Assembly: GCA_004570425.1 (NCBI GenBank) | Contig: SPQJ01000002.1 | Location: 124,001-188,000, forward strand | DNA: 64,000 nucleotides | Source: Bacillus sp. AZ43 | GTDB taxonomy: Bacteria; Actinomycetota; Actinomycetes; Mycobacteriales; Geodermatophilaceae | Direction of reading: 5' to 3' | Program-made: the position numbers and the translations under genes | Shown here: one piece after another, positions 63,896 to 64,000 of the stretch | How the letters are laid out: each line of letters begins with the position of its first letter | Numbering within the stretch: the stretch's first letter is position 1 | The notes under the pieces: generated by a model | The model's database searches: none | What the model was told of the DNA's origin: nothing | What the model saw: only the letters and a program-made list of their open reading frames with translations

Positions 63896-63979
63896 TCAGG
63901 CGGCCGGTTCCTCCCCGTCGGTCGTGCCGCCGTATCGGTGCCGCGCGAGGGCGGGCCGCTGCTGCGTGGAGTCGTCCAC
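63896..63979 (-). CDS. Possible 27-aa small protein
   Basis: A minus-strand frame from GTG 63979 to TGA 63896-63898 would encode a 27-residue peptide beginning VDDSTQQRPALARHRYGG and ending EEPAA. GAAGGAGTG lies just upstream, a strong ribosome binding site that makes translation plausible. It has no signal peptide and is polar. The real start might lie beyond, but in-frame sequence upstream reaches the window edge with no stop, so it could also be the end of a longer gene. Confidence 0.35.
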   Translation of the reverse strand: MDDSTQQRPALARHRYGGTTDGEEPAA

Positions 63980-64000
63980 GTGGTCACTCCTTCGTCCGTC

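Overview
The window is very G+C rich by eye, packed with GTG starts, 1-8 nt stop/start overlaps and perfect G+C hairpins instead of U-tract terminators. Together with a NAD-type 180-kDa-class glutamate dehydrogenase, a mycothiol-dependent-enzyme homologue, bacterial PH-domain proteins and motility genes, this points to a motile, desiccation-tolerant actinobacterium. Geodermatophilaceae (Blastococcus, Geodermatophilus, Modestobacter) is my best guess; this is an inference from gene content, not a database match. I saw no rRNA, tRNA, CRISPR array, insertion sequence or phage.

Layout. 1-4.3 kb: the start of a glutamate dehydrogenase gene (cut by the window edge), a small membrane protein, two PH-domain proteins and an AAA ATPase. 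4.3-8.5 kb: two divergent paralogous PAS-GAF-SpoIIE phosphatases and an RsbW-type ATP-binding protein, a partner-switching module. 8.5-26 kb, all on the minus strand: a chemotaxis region. It holds cheB-cheR-cheY-cheX-cheY-(CheX-like), an unrecognised 298-aa protein, cheA-cheW, and five tandem chemoreceptors, each with its own promoter region and terminator hairpin. The receptors share almost identical signalling domains but have different sensor domains. A TGTCGAC element, in most cases accompanied by a sigma28-like CCGA box, recurs upstream of all five receptor genes and cheB.

26-34 kb: stress solutes. A crcB-crcB-otsA-otsB operon (fluoride export plus trehalose), an AMACR-type CoA transferase/racemase, and the two-gene N-acetylglutaminylglutamine amide cassette. 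34-40 kb: a secreted subtilase and a siderophore ABC importer whose binding-protein gene has DtxR/IdeR-like boxes. 40-46 kb: two small membrane proteins, a Gly-Asp-Phe-tailed protein, a LOV blue-light phosphatase, flavin reductase, HMG-CoA lyase and a PAS-GGDEF protein.

46-53.5 kb: a TetR-MMPL transporter operon with an inverted-repeat operator, phosphoglucomutase plus an M20 peptidase, a DUF4190-type protein, a YnfA protein and an alpha/beta hydrolase. 53.5-57 kb: an orphan SF2 helicase, an MmcQ/YjbR protein, a cold-shock-like protein and two DinB/maleylpyruvate-isomerase-fold proteins. 57-64 kb: a TPP riboswitch followed by thiM-thiE-thiD-tenA (thiamine salvage), DNA polymerase IV, an AGPS-like FAD enzyme, a methyltransferase and a possible 27-aa peptide at the edge.

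Three themes dominate. First, signal perception: five receptors, three SpoIIE-type phosphatases including a LOV photoreceptor, and a GGDEF protein. Second, desiccation and osmotic protection. Third, cofactor and iron acquisition. No flagellar or pilus genes are in view, so the motor served by the chemotaxis cluster lies elsewhere.
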